This document shows positions 9,500 to 23,575 of a stretch of DNA of 64,000 nt, in pieces (position 1 is the stretch's first letter; each line of letters starts with the position of its first letter). The translations under genes were made by a program, and so were the position numbers. This DNA comes from Thysanoteuthis rhombus (lineage: Eukaryota > Mollusca > Cephalopoda > Oegopsida > Thysanoteuthidae), in contig OY735233.1 of assembly GCA_963457665.1 (NCBI GenBank), positions 28,560,121 to 28,624,120 of the forward strand, read 5' to 3'. Below the pieces are notes generated by a model. That model was not told the origin of the DNA. It ran no database searches and saw only the letters and a program-made list of their open reading frames with translations.

Positions 9500-12070
9500 A
9501 AAAAAATTGTTGAAACTTCAAAAAACATCACTGGAAGCTGGGAATGGGTTCATTATACTTATTCAATTTACTTTTCACTATCAGTTCAATTATTTTATGT
9601 AATTGTAATAATTTACAATCATTTCAAAACAGCTTGGCTACATTGATTCCTAAGCTAAAACTTCACAGTGTATAGTGTCATGAGTTTATATTTATAACTT
9701 GGAATAATCAAATATATATTATTAATGCTATGTAAAAAACTTATGAAACTCATTAAAACATCACTGAAAGCTAAGAATGAGTCCATGATGCTTATTTGAT
9801 TTACTTTTTACTAACTGTTCAATTCTGTTATGTAGTTGAAATATAGTAGTATGATTTAAAAACAGCTTTACAAACATTGATTTTCAAGCTGAAAATGCAC
9901 ATTGTGTAGTGTTATAAGTTTACATTTTACACTTGGAATTATCAAATCTATATTATGAATGCAATGTAAAAAAATTGTTGAAACATCAAAAAACATCACT
10001 GGAAGCTGGGAATGAGTTCATTATAATTATTTAATTTACTTTTTACTATCAGTTCAATTCTTTTATGTAGTTGTAATAATTTACAATGATTTCAAAAAAG
10101 CTTTGCTACATTGATTTCTAAGCTAAAACTTCACAGTGTATAGTGTCATGAGTTTATATTTATAACTTGGAATAATCAAATATATATTATTAATGCTATG
10201 TAAAAAACTTATGAAACTCATTAAAACATCACTGAAAGCTAAGAATGAGTCAATGATGCTTATTTGATTTACTTTTTACTAACTGTTCAATTCTGTTATG
10301 TAGTTGAAATATAGTAGTATGATTTAAAAACAGCTTTGCAAACATTGATTTTCAAGCTGAAAATGCACTGTGTATAGTGTTATAAGTTTACATTTCACAC
10401 TTGGAATTATCAAGTCTATATTATGAATGCAATGTAAAAAACTTGTTGAAACATCAAAAAACATCACTGGAAGCTGGGAATGGGTTCATTATACTTATTC
10501 AATTTACTTTTCACTATCAGTTCAATTCTTTTATGTAATTGTAATAATTTACAATCATTTCAAAACAGCTTTGCTACATTGATTCCTAAGCTAAAACTTC
10601 ACAGTGTATAGTGTCATGAGTTTATATTTATAACTTGGAATAATCAAATATATATTATTAATGCTATGTAAAAAACTTATGAAACTCATTAAAACATCAC
10701 TGAAAGCTAAGAATGAGTCCATGATGCTTATTTGATTTACTTTTTACTAACTGTTCAATTCTGTTATGTAGTTGAAATATAGTAGTATGATTTGAAAACA
10801 GCTTTACAAACATTGATTTTCAAGCTGAAAATGCACATTGTGTAGTGTTATAAGTTTACATTTTACACTTGGAATTATCAAATCTATATTATGAATGCAA
10901 TGTAAAAAACTTGTTGAAACATCAAAAAACATCACTGGAAGCTGGGAATGAGTTCATTATAATTATTTAATTTACTTTTTACTATCAGTTCAATTCTTTT
11001 ATGTAGTTGTAATAATTTACAATGATTTCAAAAAAGCTTTGCTACATTGATTTCTAAGCTAAAACTTCACAGTGTATAGTGTCATGTGTTTATATTTATA
11101 ACTTGGAATAATCAAATATATATTATTAATGCTATGTAAAAAAAACTTATGAAACTCATTAAAACATCACTTTGAAAGCTAAAAATGAGATCGTGATGTT
11201 TATTTAATTTACTTTTTACTAACTGTTCAATTCTGTTATGTAGTTGAAATATAGTAGTATGATTTAAAAACAGCTTTGCAAACATTGATTTTCAAGCTGA
11301 AAATGCACTGTGTATGGTGTTATAAGTTTACATTTTACAATTGGAATTATCAAGTCTATATTATGAATGCAATGTAAAAAACTTGTTGAAACATTAAAAA
11401 ACATCACTGGAAGCTGGGAATGAGTTCATTATAATTATTTAATTTACTTTTTACTATCAGTTCAATTCTTTTACGTAGTTGTAATAATTTACAATGATTT
11501 CAAAACAGCTTTGCTACATTGATTTCTAAGCTAAAACTTCACAGTGTATAGTGTCATGAGTTTATATTTATAACTTGGAATAATCAAATATATATTATTA
11601 ATGCTATGTAAAAAACTTATGAAACTCATTAAAACATCACTGAAAGCTGAGAATGAGTCCATGATGCTTATTTGATTTACCTTTCACTAACTGTTCAATT
11701 CTGATATGTAATTGAAATATAGTAGTATGATTTAAAAACAGCTTTGCAAACATTGATTTTCAAGCTGAAAATGCACTGTGTGTAGTGTTATAAGTTTACA
11801 TTTTACACTTGGAATTATCAAATCTATATTATGAATGCAATGTAAAAAACTTGTTGAAACATCAAAAAACATCACTGGAAGCTGGGAATGGGTTCATTAT
11901 ACTTATTCAATTTACTTTTCACTATCAGTTAAATTCTTCCATGTAATTGTAATAATTTACAATCATTTCAAAACAGCTTTGCTACATTGATTTCTAAGCT
12001 AAAACTTCACAGTGTATAGTGTCATGAGTTTATATTTATAACTTGGAATAATCAAATATATATTATTAAT
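9500..12070 (+). repeat. Block duplicated at 13716-16286 (offset 4,216)
   Basis: Shared rare states include gagtcaatgatg (10248 and 14464), gtatggtgtta (11313 and 15529), gtcatgtgttt (11083 and 15299), gaaacattaaaa (11388 and 15604) and attctgatatg (11699 and 15915). The offset of nine dimers differs from the ten-dimer offset just upstream, so one dimer was gained or lost between the two blocks near 9.0-9.5 kb or 13.7 kb. A private gagatcgtgatg lies near 11190. Confidence 0.83.
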
Positions 12071-13715
12071 GCTATGTAAAAAAACTTATGAAACTCATTA
12101 AAACATCACTGAAAGCTAAGAATGAGTCCATGATGCTTATTTGATTTACTTTTTACTAATTGTTCAATTCTGTTATGTAGTTGAAATATAGTAGTATGAT
12201 TTAAAAACAGCTTTGCAAACATTGATTTTCAAGCTGAAAATGCACTGTGTATAGTGTTATAAGTTTACATTTCACACTTGGAATTATCAAGTCTATATTA
12301 TGAATGCAATGTAAAAAAATTGTTGAAACTTCAAAAAACATCACTGGAAGCTGGGAATGAGTTCATTATACTTATTCAATTTACTTTTCACTATCAGTTC
12401 AATTCTTTTATGTAATTGTAATAATTTACAATCATTTCAAAACAGCTTTGCTACATTGATTCCTAAGCTAAAACTTCACAGTGTATAGTGTCATGAGTTT
12501 ATATTTATAACTTGGAATAATCAAATATATATTATTAATGCTATGTAAAAAACTTATGAAACTCATTAAAACATCACTGAAAGCTAAGAATGAGTCCATG
12601 ATGCTTATTTGATTTACTTTTTACTAACTGTTCAATTCTGTTATGTAGTTGAAATATAGTAGTATGATTTAAAAACAGCTTTGCAAACATTGATTTTCAA
12701 GCTGAAAATGCACTGTGTATAGTGTTATAAGTTTACATTTCACACTTGGAATTATCAAGTCTATATTATGAATGCAATGTAAAAAACTTGTTGAAACATC
12801 AAAAACATCACTGGAAGCTGGGAATGGGTTCATTATACTTATTCAATTTACTTTTCACTATCAGTTCAATTCTTTTATGTAATTGTAATAATTTACAATC
12901 ATTTCAAAACAGCTTTGCTACATTGATTCCTAAGCTAAAACTTCACAGTGTATAGTGTCATGAGTTTATATTTATAACTTGGAATAATCAAATATATATT
13001 ATTAATGCTATGTAAAAAACTTATGAAACTCATTAAAACATCACTGAAAGCTAAGAATGAGTCCATGATGCTTATTTGATTTACTTTTTACTAACTGTTC
13101 AATTCTGTTATGTAGTTGAAATATAGTAGTATGATTTAAAAACAGCTTTGCAAACATTGATTTTCAAGCTGAAAATGCACTGTGTATAGTGTTATAAGTT
13201 TACATTTCACACTTGGAATTATCAAGTCTATATTATGAATGCAATGTAAAAAACTTGTTGAAACATCAAAAAACATCACTGGAAGCTGGGAATGGGTTCA
13301 TTATACTTATTCAATTTACTTTTCACTATCAGTTCAATTCTTTTATGTAATTGTAATAATTTACAATCATTTCAAAACAGCTTTGCTACATTGATTCCTA
13401 AGCTAAAACTTCACAGTGTATAGTGTCATGAGTTTATATTTATAACTTGGAATAATCAAATATATATTATTAATGCTATGTAAAAAACTTATGAAACTCA
13501 TTAAAACATCACTGAAAGCTAAGAATGAGTCCATGATGCTTATTTGATTTACTTTTTACTAACTGTTCAATTCTGTTATGTAGTTGAAATATAGTAGTAT
13601 GATTTAAAAACAGCTTTACAAACATTGATTTTCAAGCTGAAAATGCACATTGTGTAGTGTTATAAGTTTACATTTTACACTTGGAATTATCAAATCTATA
13701 TTATGAATGCAATGT
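12071..13715 (+). repeat. Linker and second copy of the 7.8-9.0 kb block
   Basis: It starts with a 7-A tract and ordinary dimers at 12322 and 12790, then repeats 7810-8990 from about 12494. The variant ttttactaattg near 12150 is private. At about 13700 the A type changes to aattgttgaaacttc, which restarts the copy of the 9.5 kb block. Confidence 0.75.
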
Positions 13716-16286
13716 AAAAAAATTGTTGAAACTTCAAAAAACATCACTGGAAGCTGGGAATGGGTTCATTATACTTATTCAATTTACTTTTCACTATCAG
13801 TTCAATTATTTTATGTAATTGTAATAATTTACAATCATTTCAAAACAGCTTGGCTACATTGATTCCTAAGCTAAAACTTCACAGTGTATAGTGTCATGAG
13901 TTTATATTTATAACTTGGAATAATCAAATATATATTATTAATGCTATGTAAAAAACTTATGAAACTCATTAAAACATCACTGAAAGCTAAGAATGAGTCC
14001 ATGATGCTTATTTGATTTACTTTTTACTAACTGTTCAATTCTGTTATGTAGTTGAAATATAGTAGTATGATTTAAAAACAGCTTTACAAACATTGATTTT
14101 CAAGCTGAAAATGCACATTGTGTAGTGTTATAAGTTTACATTTTACACTTGGAATTATCAAATCTATATTATGAATGCAATGTAAAAAAATTGTTGAAAC
14201 ATCAAAAAACATCACTGGAAGCTGGGAATGAGTTCATTATAATTATTTAATTTACTTTTTACTATCAGTTCAATTCTTTTATGTAGTTGTAATAATTTAC
14301 AATGATTTCAAAAAAGCTTTGCTACATTGATTTCTAAGCTAAAACTTCACAGTGTATAGTGTCATGAGTTTATATTTATAACTTGGAATAATCAAATATA
14401 TATTATTAATGCTATGTAAAAAACTTATGAAACTCATTAAAACATCACTGAAAGCTAAGAATGAGTCAATGATGCTTATTTGATTTACTTTTTACTAACT
14501 GTTCAATTCTGTTATGTAGTTGAAATATAGTAGTATGATTTAAAAACAGCTTTGCAAACATTGATTTTCAAGCTGAAAATGCACTGTGTATAGTGTTATA
14601 AGTTTACATTTCACACTTGGAATTATCAAGTCTATATTATGAATGCAATGTAAAAAACTTGTTGAAACATCAAAAAACATCACTGGAAGCTGGGAATGGG
14701 TTCATTATACTTATTCAATTTACTTTTCACTATCAGTTCAATTCTTTTATGTAATTGTAATAATTTACAATCATTTCAAAACAGCTTTGCTACATTGATT
14801 CCTAAGCTAAAACTTCACAGTGTATAGTGTCATGAGTTTATATTTATAACTTGGAATAATCAAATATATATTATTAATGCTATGTAAAAAACTTATGAAA
14901 CTCATTAAAACATCACTGAAAGCTAAGAATGAGTCCATGATGCTTATTTGATTTACTTTTTACTAACTGTTCAATTCTGTTATGTAGTTGAAATATAGTA
15001 GTATGATTTGAAAACAGCTTTACAAACATTGATTTTCAAGCTGAAAATGCACATTGTGTAGTGTTATAAGTTTACATTTTACACTTGGAATTATCAAATC
15101 TATATTATGAATGCAATGTAAAAAACTTGTTGAAACATCAAAAAACATCACTGGAAGCTGGGAATGAGTTCATTATAATTATTTAATTTACTTTTTACTA
15201 TCAGTTCAATTCTTTTATGTAGTTGTAATAATTTACAATGATTTCAAAAAAGCTTTGCTACATTGATTTCTAAGCTAAAACTTCACAGTGTATAGTGTCA
15301 TGTGTTTATATTTATAACTTGGAATAATCAAATATATATTATTAATGCTATGTAAAAAAAACTTATGAAACTCATTAAAACATCACTTTGAAAGCTAAAA
15401 ATGAGATCATGATGTTTATTTAATTTACTTTTTACTAACTGTTCAATTCTGTTATGTAGTTGAAATATAGTAGTATGATTTAAAAACAGCTTTGCAAACA
15501 TTGATTTTCAAGCTGAAAATGCACTGTGTATGGTGTTATAAGTTTACATTTTACAATTGGAATTATCAAGTCTATATTATGAATGCAATGTAAAAAACTT
15601 GTTGAAACATTAAAAAACATCACTGGAAGCTGGGAATGAGTTCATTATAATTATTTAATTTACTTTTTACTATCAGTTCAATTCTTTTACGTAGTTGTAA
15701 TAATTTACAATGATTTCAAAACAGCTTTGCTACATTGATTTCTAAGCTAAAACTTCACAGTGTATAGTGTCATGAGTTTATATTTATAACTTGGAATAAT
15801 CAAATATATATTATTAATGCTATGTAAAAAACTTATGAAACTCATTAAAACATCACTGAAAGCTGAGAATGAGTCCATGATGCTTATTTGATTTACCTTT
15901 CACTAACTGTTCAATTCTGATATGTAATTGAAATATAGTAGTATGATTTAAAAACAGCTTTGCAAACATTGATTTTCAAGCTGAAAATGCACTGTGTGTA
16001 GTGTTATAAGTTTACATTTTACACTTGGAATTATCAAATCTATATTATGAATGCAATGTAAAAAACTTGTTGAAACATCAAAAAACATCACTGGAAGCTG
16101 GGAATGGGTTCATTATACTTATTCAATTTACTTTTCACTATCAGTTAAATTCTTCCATGTAATTGTAATAATTTACAATCATTTCAAAACAGCTTTGCTA
16201 CATTGATTTCTAAGCTAAAACTTCACAGTGTATAGTGTCATGAGTTTATATTTATAACTTGGAATAATCAAATATATATTATTAAT
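13716..16286 (+). repeat. Second copy of the 9.5-12.07 kb block
   Basis: It carries the same order of A types (13725, 14193, 14661, 15129, 15601, 16069) as 9509-11853, with the same rare variants at an offset of 4,216 bp. The match ends around the poly-A run near 16290, after which the next B carries gcttttttgattt rather than gcttatttgattt. A-tracts again coincide with the block boundary. Confidence 0.82.
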
Positions 16287-19200
16287 GCTATGTAAAAAAC
16301 TTATGAAACTCATTAAAACATCACTGAAAGCTAAGAATGAGTCCATGATGCTTTTTTGATTTACTTTTTACTAACTGTTCAATTCTGTTATGTAGTTGAA
16401 ATATAGTAGTATGATTTAAAAACAGCTTTACAAACATTGATTTTCAAGCTGAAAATGCACATTGTGTAGTGTTATAAGTTTACATTTTACACTTGGAATT
16501 ATCAAATCTATATTATGAATGCAATGTAAAAAACTTGTTGAAACATCAAAAAACATCACTGGAAGCTGGGAATGAGTTCATTATAATTATTTAATTTACT
16601 TTTTACTATCAGTTCAATTCTTTTATGTAGTTGTAATAATTTACAATGATTTCAAAAAAGCTTTGCTACATTGACTTCTAAGCTAAAACTTCACAGTGTA
16701 TAGTGTCATGAGTTTATATTTATAACTTGGAATAATCAAATATATATTATTAATGCTATGTAAAAAAAACTTATGAAACTCATTAAAACATCACTGAAAG
16801 CTAAGAATGAGTCCATGATGCTTATTTGATTTACTTTTTACTAACTGTTCAATTCTGTTATGTAGTTGAAATATAGTAGTATGATTTAAAAACAGCTTTG
16901 CAAACATTGATTTTCAAGCTGAAAATGCACATTGTGTAGTGTTATAAGTTTACATTTTACACTTGGAATTATCAAATCTATATTATGAATGCAATGTAAA
17001 AAACTTGTTGAAACATCAAAAAACATCACTGGAAGCTGGGAATGAGTTCATTATAATTATTTAATTTACTTTTTACTATCAGTTCAATTCTTTTATGTAG
17101 TTGTAATAATTTACAATGATTTCAAAAAAGCTTTGCTACATTGATTTCTAAGCTAAAACTTCACAGTGTATAGTGTCATGTGTTTATATTTATAACTTGG
17201 AATAATCAAATATATATTATTAATGCTATGTAAAAAAAACTTTTGAAACTCATTAAAACATCACTTTGAAAGCTAAAAATGAGATCATGATGTTTATTTA
17301 ATTTACTTTTTACTAACTGTTCAATTCTGTTATGTAGTTGAAATATAGTAGTATGATTTAAAAACAGCTTTGCAAACATTGATTTTCAAGCTGAAAATGC
17401 ACTGTGTATAGTGTTATAAGTTTACATTTTACAATTGGAATTATCAAGTCTATATTATGAATGCAATGTAAAAAACTTGTTGAAACATTAAAAAACATCA
17501 CTGGAAGCTGGGAATGAGTTCATTATAATTATTTAATTTACTTTTTACTATCAGTTCAATTCTTTTACGTAGTTGTAATAATTTACAATGATTTCAAAAC
17601 AGCTTTGCTACATTGATTTCTAAGCTAAAACTTCACAGTGTATAGTGTCATGAGTTTATATTTATAACTTGGAATAATCAAATATATATTATTAATGCTA
17701 TGTAAAAAACTTATGAAACTCATTAAAACATCACTGAAAGCTGAGAATGAGTCTATGATGCTCATTTGATTTACCTTTCACTAACTGTTCAATTCTGTTA
17801 TGTAGTTGAAATATAGTAGTATGATTTAAAAACAGCTTTGCAAACATTGATTTTCAAGCTGAAAATGCACTGTGTGTAGTGTTATAAGTTTACATTTTAC
17901 ACTTGGAATTATCAAATCTATATTATGAATGCAATGTAAAAAACTTGTTGAAACATCAAAAAACATCACTGGAAGCTGGGAATGGGTTCTTATACTTATT
18001 CAATTTACTTTTCACTATCAGTTAAATTCTTCCATGTAATTGTAATAATTTACAATCATTTCAAAACAGCTTTGCTACATTGATTTCTAAGCTAAAACTT
18101 CACAGTGTATAGTGTCATGAGTTTATATTTATAACTTGGAATAATCAAATATATATTATTAATGCTATGTAAAAAACTTATGAAACTCATTAAAACATCA
18201 CTGAAAGCTAAGAATGAGTCCATGATGCTTTTTTGATTTACTTTTTACTAACTGTTCAATTCTGTTATGTAGTTGAAATATAGTAGTATGATTTAAAAAC
18301 AGCTTTACAAACATTGATTTTCAAGCTGAAAATGCACATTGTGTAGTGTTATAAGTTTACATTTTACACTTGGAATTATCAAATCTATATTATGAATGCA
18401 ATGTAAAAAACTTGTTGAAACTTCAAAAAACATCACTGGAAGCTGGGAATGAGTTCATTATAATTATTTAATTTACTTTTTACTATCAGTTCAATTCTTT
18501 TATGTAGTTGTAATAATTTACAATCATTTCAAAACAGCTTTGCTACATTGATTTCTAAGCTAAAACTTCACAGTGTATAGTGTCATGAGTTTATATTTAT
18601 AACTTGGAATAATCAAATATATATTATTAATGCTATGTAAAAAACTTATGAAACTCATTAAAACATCACTGAAAGCTAAGAATGAGTCCATGATGCTTTT
18701 TTGATTTACTTTTTACTAACTGTTCAATTCTGTTATGTAGTTGAAATATAGTAGTATGATTTAAAAACAGCTTTACACACATTGATTTTCAAGCTGAAAA
18801 TGCACATTGTGTAGTGTTATAAGTTTACATTTTACACTTGGAATTATCAAATCTATATTATGAATGCAATGTAAAAAACTTGTTGAAACATCAAAAAACA
18901 TCACTGGAAGCTGGGAATGAGTTCATTATAATTATTTAATTTACTTTTTACTATCAGTTCAATTCTTTTATGTAGTTGTAATAATTTACAATGATTTCAA
19001 AAAAGCTTTGCTACATTGACTTCTAAGCTAAAACTTCACAGTGTATAGTGTCATGAGTTTATATTTATAACTTGGAATAATCAAATATATATTATTAATG
19101 CTATGTAAAAAAAACTTATGAAACTCATTAAAACATCACTGAAAGCTAAGAATGAGTCCATGATGCTTATTTGATTTACTTTTTACTAACTGTTCAATTC

Positions 19201-20750
19201 TGTTATGTAGTTGAAATATAGTAGTATGATTTAAAAACAGCTTTGCAAACATTGATTTTCAAGCTGAAAATGCACTGTGTATAGTGTTATAAGTTTACAT
19301 TTCACACTTGGAATTATCAAATCTATATTATGAATGCAATGTAAAAAACTTGTTGAAACTTCAAAAAACATCACTGGAAGCTGGGAATGGGTTCATTATA
19401 CTTATTCAATTTACTTTTCACTATCAGTTCAATTCTTTTATGTAGTTGTAATAATTTACAATGATTTCAAAACAGCTTTGCTACATTGATTTCTAAGCTA
19501 AAACTTCACAGTGTATAGTGTCATGAGTTTATATTTATAACTTGGAATAATCAAATATATATTATTAATGCTATGTAAAAAACTTATGAAACTCATTAAA
19601 ACATCACTGAAAGCTAAGAATGAGTCCATGATGCTTATTTGATTTACTTTTTACTAACTGTTCAATTCTGTTATGTAGTTGAAATATAGTAGTATGATTT
19701 AAAAACAGCTTTGCAAACATTGATTTTCAAGCTAAAAATGCACTGTGTATAGTGTTATAAGTTTACATTTTACACTTGGAATTATCAAATCTATATTATG
19801 AATGCAATGTAAAAAACTTGTTGAAACATCAAAAAACATCACTGGAAGCTGGGAATGAGTTCATTATAATTATTTAATTTACTTTTTACTATCAGTTCAA
19901 TTCTTTTATGTAGTTGTAATAATTTACAATGATTTCAAAAAAGCTTTGCTACATTGACTTCTAAGCTAAAACTTCACAGTGTATAGTGTCATGAGTTTAT
20001 ATTTATAACTTGGAATAATCAAATATATATTATTAATGCTATGTAAAAAAAACTTATGAAACTCATTAAAACATCACTGAAAGCTAAGAATGAGTCCATG
20101 AAGCTTATTTGATTTACTTTTTACTAACTGTTCAATTCTGTTATGTAGTTGAAATATAGTAGTATGATTTAAAAACAGCTTTGCAAACATTGATTTTCAA
20201 GCTGAAAATGCACTGTGTATAGTGTTATAAGTTTACATTTCACACTTGGAATTATCAAATCTATATTATGAATGCAATGTAAAAAACTTGTTGAAACTTC
20301 AAAAAACATCACTGGAAGCTGGGAATGGGTTCATTATACTTATTCAATTTACTTTTCACTATCAGTTCAATTCTTTTATGTAGTTGTAATAATTGACAAT
20401 GATTTCAAAAAAGCTTTGCTACATTGATTTCTAAGCTAAAACTTCACAGTGTATAGTGTCATGAGTTTATATTTATAACTTGGAATAATCAAATATATAT
20501 TATTAATGCTATGTAAAAAAAACTTATGAAACTCATTAAAACATCACTTTGAAAGCTAAGAATGAGATCATGATGTTTATTTAATTTAATTTTTACTAAC
20601 AGTCCAATTCTGTTATGTAGTTGAAATATAGTAGTATGATTTAAAAACAGCTTTGCAAACATTGATTTTCAAGCTGAAAATGCACTGTGTATAGTGTTAT
20701 AAGTTTACATTTCACACTTGGAATTATCAAGTCTATATTATGAATGCAAT
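15990..20750 (+). repeat. ~4.8-kb block duplicated at about 27248-32006
   Basis: The offset is about 11,258 bp (24 dimers). Diagnostic shared changes are aaacttttgaaac (17238 and 28496), gagtctatgatg (17749 and 29007), a 2-bp loss in gaatgggttcttatac (17980 and 29238) and ttgacttctaagc (16672 and 27930). Private changes show later divergence: ctttacacacattg near 18772, catgaagcttattt near 20099 and aattgacaat near 20391 here; caatttcg-type insertion near 27911, gtgcagtg near 30068 and a 2-bp loss in cacagtatagtg near 31237 in the other copy. The 2-bp loss changes the offset to 11,256 at the right end. Confidence 0.83.
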
Positions 20751-20761
20751 GTAAAAAACTT

Positions 20762-22861
20762 GTTGAAACTTCAAAAAACATCACTGGAAGCTGGGAATGG
20801 GTTCATTATACTTATTCAATTTACTTTTCACTATCAGTTAAATTCTTCCATGTAATTGTAATAATTTACAATCATTTCAAAACAGCTTTGCTACATTGAT
20901 TCCTAAGCTACAACTTCACAGTGTATAGTGTCATGAGTTAATATTTATAACTTGGAATAATCAAATATATATTATTAATGCTATGTAAAAAACTAATGAA
21001 ACTCATTAAAACATCACTGAAAGCTAAGAATGAGTCCATGATGCTTATTTGATTTACTTTTTACTAACTGTTCAATTCTGTTATGTAGTTGAAATATAGT
21101 AGTATGATTTAAAAACAGCTTTGCAAACATTGATTTTCAAGCTGAAAATGCACTGTGTATAGTGTTATAAGTTTACATTTTACACTTGGAATTATCAAGT
21201 CTATATTATGAATGCAATGTAAAAAACTTGTTGAAACATCAAAAAACATCACTGGAAGCTGGGAATGGGTTCATTATACTTATTCAATTTACTTTTCACT
21301 ATCAGTTCAATTCTTTTATGTAATTGTAATAATTTACAATCATTTCAAAACAGCTTGGCTACATTGATTCCTAAGCTAAAACTTCACAGTGTATAGTGTC
21401 ATGAGTTTATATTTATAACTTGGAATAATCAAATATATATTATTAATGCTATGTAAAAAACTTATGAAACTCATTAAAACATCACTGAAAGCTAAGAATG
21501 AGTCCATGATGCTTTTTTGATTTACTTTTTACTAACTGTTCAATTCTGTTATGTAGTTGAAATATAGTAGTATGATTTAAAAACAGCTTTACAAACATTG
21601 ATTTTCAAGCTAAAAATGCACATTGTGTAGTGTTATAAGTTTACATTTTACACTTGGAATTATCAAATCTATATTATGAATGCAATGTAAAAAACTTGTT
21701 GAAACATCAAAAAACATCACTGGAAGCTGGGAATGAGTTCATTATAATTATTTAATTTACTTTTTACTATCAGTTCAATTCTTTTATGTAGTTGTAATAA
21801 TTTACAATGATTTCAAAAAAGCTTTGCTACATTGATTTCTAAGCTAAAACTTCACAGTGTATAGTGTCATGAGTTTATATTTATAACTTGAAATAATCAA
21901 ATATATATTATTAATGCTATGTAAAAAAAACTTATGAAACTCATTAAAACATCACTGAAAGCTAAGAATGAGTCCATGATGCTTATTTGATTTACTTTTT
22001 ACTAACTGTTCAATTCTGTTATGTAGTTGAAATATAGTAGTATGATTTAAAAACAGCTTTGCAAACATTGATTTTCAAGCTGAAAATGCACTGTGTATAG
22101 TGTTATAAGTTTACATTTCATACTTGGAATTATCAAATCTATATTATGAATGCAATGTAAAAAACTTGTTGAAACTTCAAAAAACATCACTGGAAGCTGG
22201 GAATGGGTTCATTATACTTATTCAATTTACTTTTCACTATCAGTTCAATTCTTTTATGTAATTGTAATAATTTACAATCATTTCAAAACAGCTTTGCTAC
22301 ATTGATTCCTAAGCTAAAACTTCACAGTGTCTAGTGTCATGAGTTTATATTTATAACTTGGAATAATCAAATATATATTATTAATGCTATGTAAAAAACT
22401 TATGAAACTCATTAAAACATCACTGAAAGCTAAGAATGAGTCCATGATGCTTATTTGATTTACTTTTTACTAACTGTTCAATTCTGTTATGTAGTTGAAA
22501 TATAGTAGTATGATTTAAAAACAGCTTTACAAACATTGATTTTCAAGCTGAAAATGCACATTGTGTAGTGTTATAAGTATACATTTTACACTTGGAATTA
22601 TCAAATCTATATTATGAATGCAATGTAAAAAACTTGTTGAAACATCAAAAAACATCACTGGAAGCTGGGAATGAGTTCATTATAATTATTTAATTTACTT
22701 TTTACTATCAGTTCAATTCTTTTATGTAGTTGTAATAATTTACAATGATTTCAAAAAAGCTTTGCTACATTGATTTCTAAGGTAAAACTTCACAGTGTAT
22801 AGTGTCATGTGTTTATATTTATAACTTGGAATAATCAAATATATATTATTAATGCTATGTA
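20762..22861 (+). repeat. Block duplicated at 23576-25675 (offset 2,814)
   Basis: This 2.1-kb stretch and its partner share ataacttgaaataat (21886 and 24700), catttcatacttgg, cacagtgtctagtg (22326 and 25140) and ttctaaggtaaaac. Private changes here are aagctacaac near 20907, gagttaatatt near 20935 and ataagtatacat near 22575. The partners are six dimers apart and separated by about 715 bp. The match ends at the A run of the A monomer, eight A here and six in the partner. Confidence 0.84.
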
Positions 22862-23575
22862 AAAAAAACTTATGAAACTCATTAAAACATCACTTTGAAA
22901 GCTAAGAATGAGATCATGATGTTTATTTAATTTAATTTTTACTAACAGTCCAATTCTGTTATGTAGTTGAAATATAGTAGTATGATTTAAAAACAGCTTT
23001 GCAAACATTGATTTTCAAGCTGAAAATGCACTGTGTATAGTGTTATAAGTTTACATTTCACACTTGGAATTATCAAGTCTATATTATGAATGCAATGTAA
23101 AAAACTTGTTGAAACTTCAAAAAACATCACTGGAAGCTGGGAATGAGTTCATTATAATTATTTAATTTACTTTTTACTATCAGTTCAATTCTTTTACGTA
23201 GTTGTAATAATTTACAATGATTTCAAAACAGCTTTGCTACATTGATTTCTAAGCTAAAACTTAACAGTGTATAGTGTCATGAGTTTATATTTATAACTTG
23301 GAATAATCAAATATATATTATTAATGCTATGTAAAAAACTTATGAAACTCATTAAGACATCACTGAAAGCTAAGAATGAGTCCATGATGCTTATTTGATT
23401 TACTTTTTACTAACTGTTCAATTCTGTTATGTAGTTGAAATATAGTAGTATGATTTAAAAACAGCTTTGCAAACATTGATTTTCAAGCTGAAAATGCACT
23501 GTGTGTAGTGTTATAAGTTTACATTTTACACTTGGAATTATCAAATCTATATTATGAATGCAATGTAAAAAACTT
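22862..23575 (+). repeat. B2 plus A-acg block, related to 31.8 and 34.1 kb
   Basis: It contains a B2 with tttaatttaatttttac (a c-to-a change also seen at about 20.58, 31.84, 34.18 and 47.78 kb), an A-acg with aaacttaacag, and a B beginning with cattaagacatc. The same trio recurs near 31.8-32.5 and 34.1-34.8 kb, which ties the 20-25 kb and 31-35 kb regions to a common source. Confidence 0.78.
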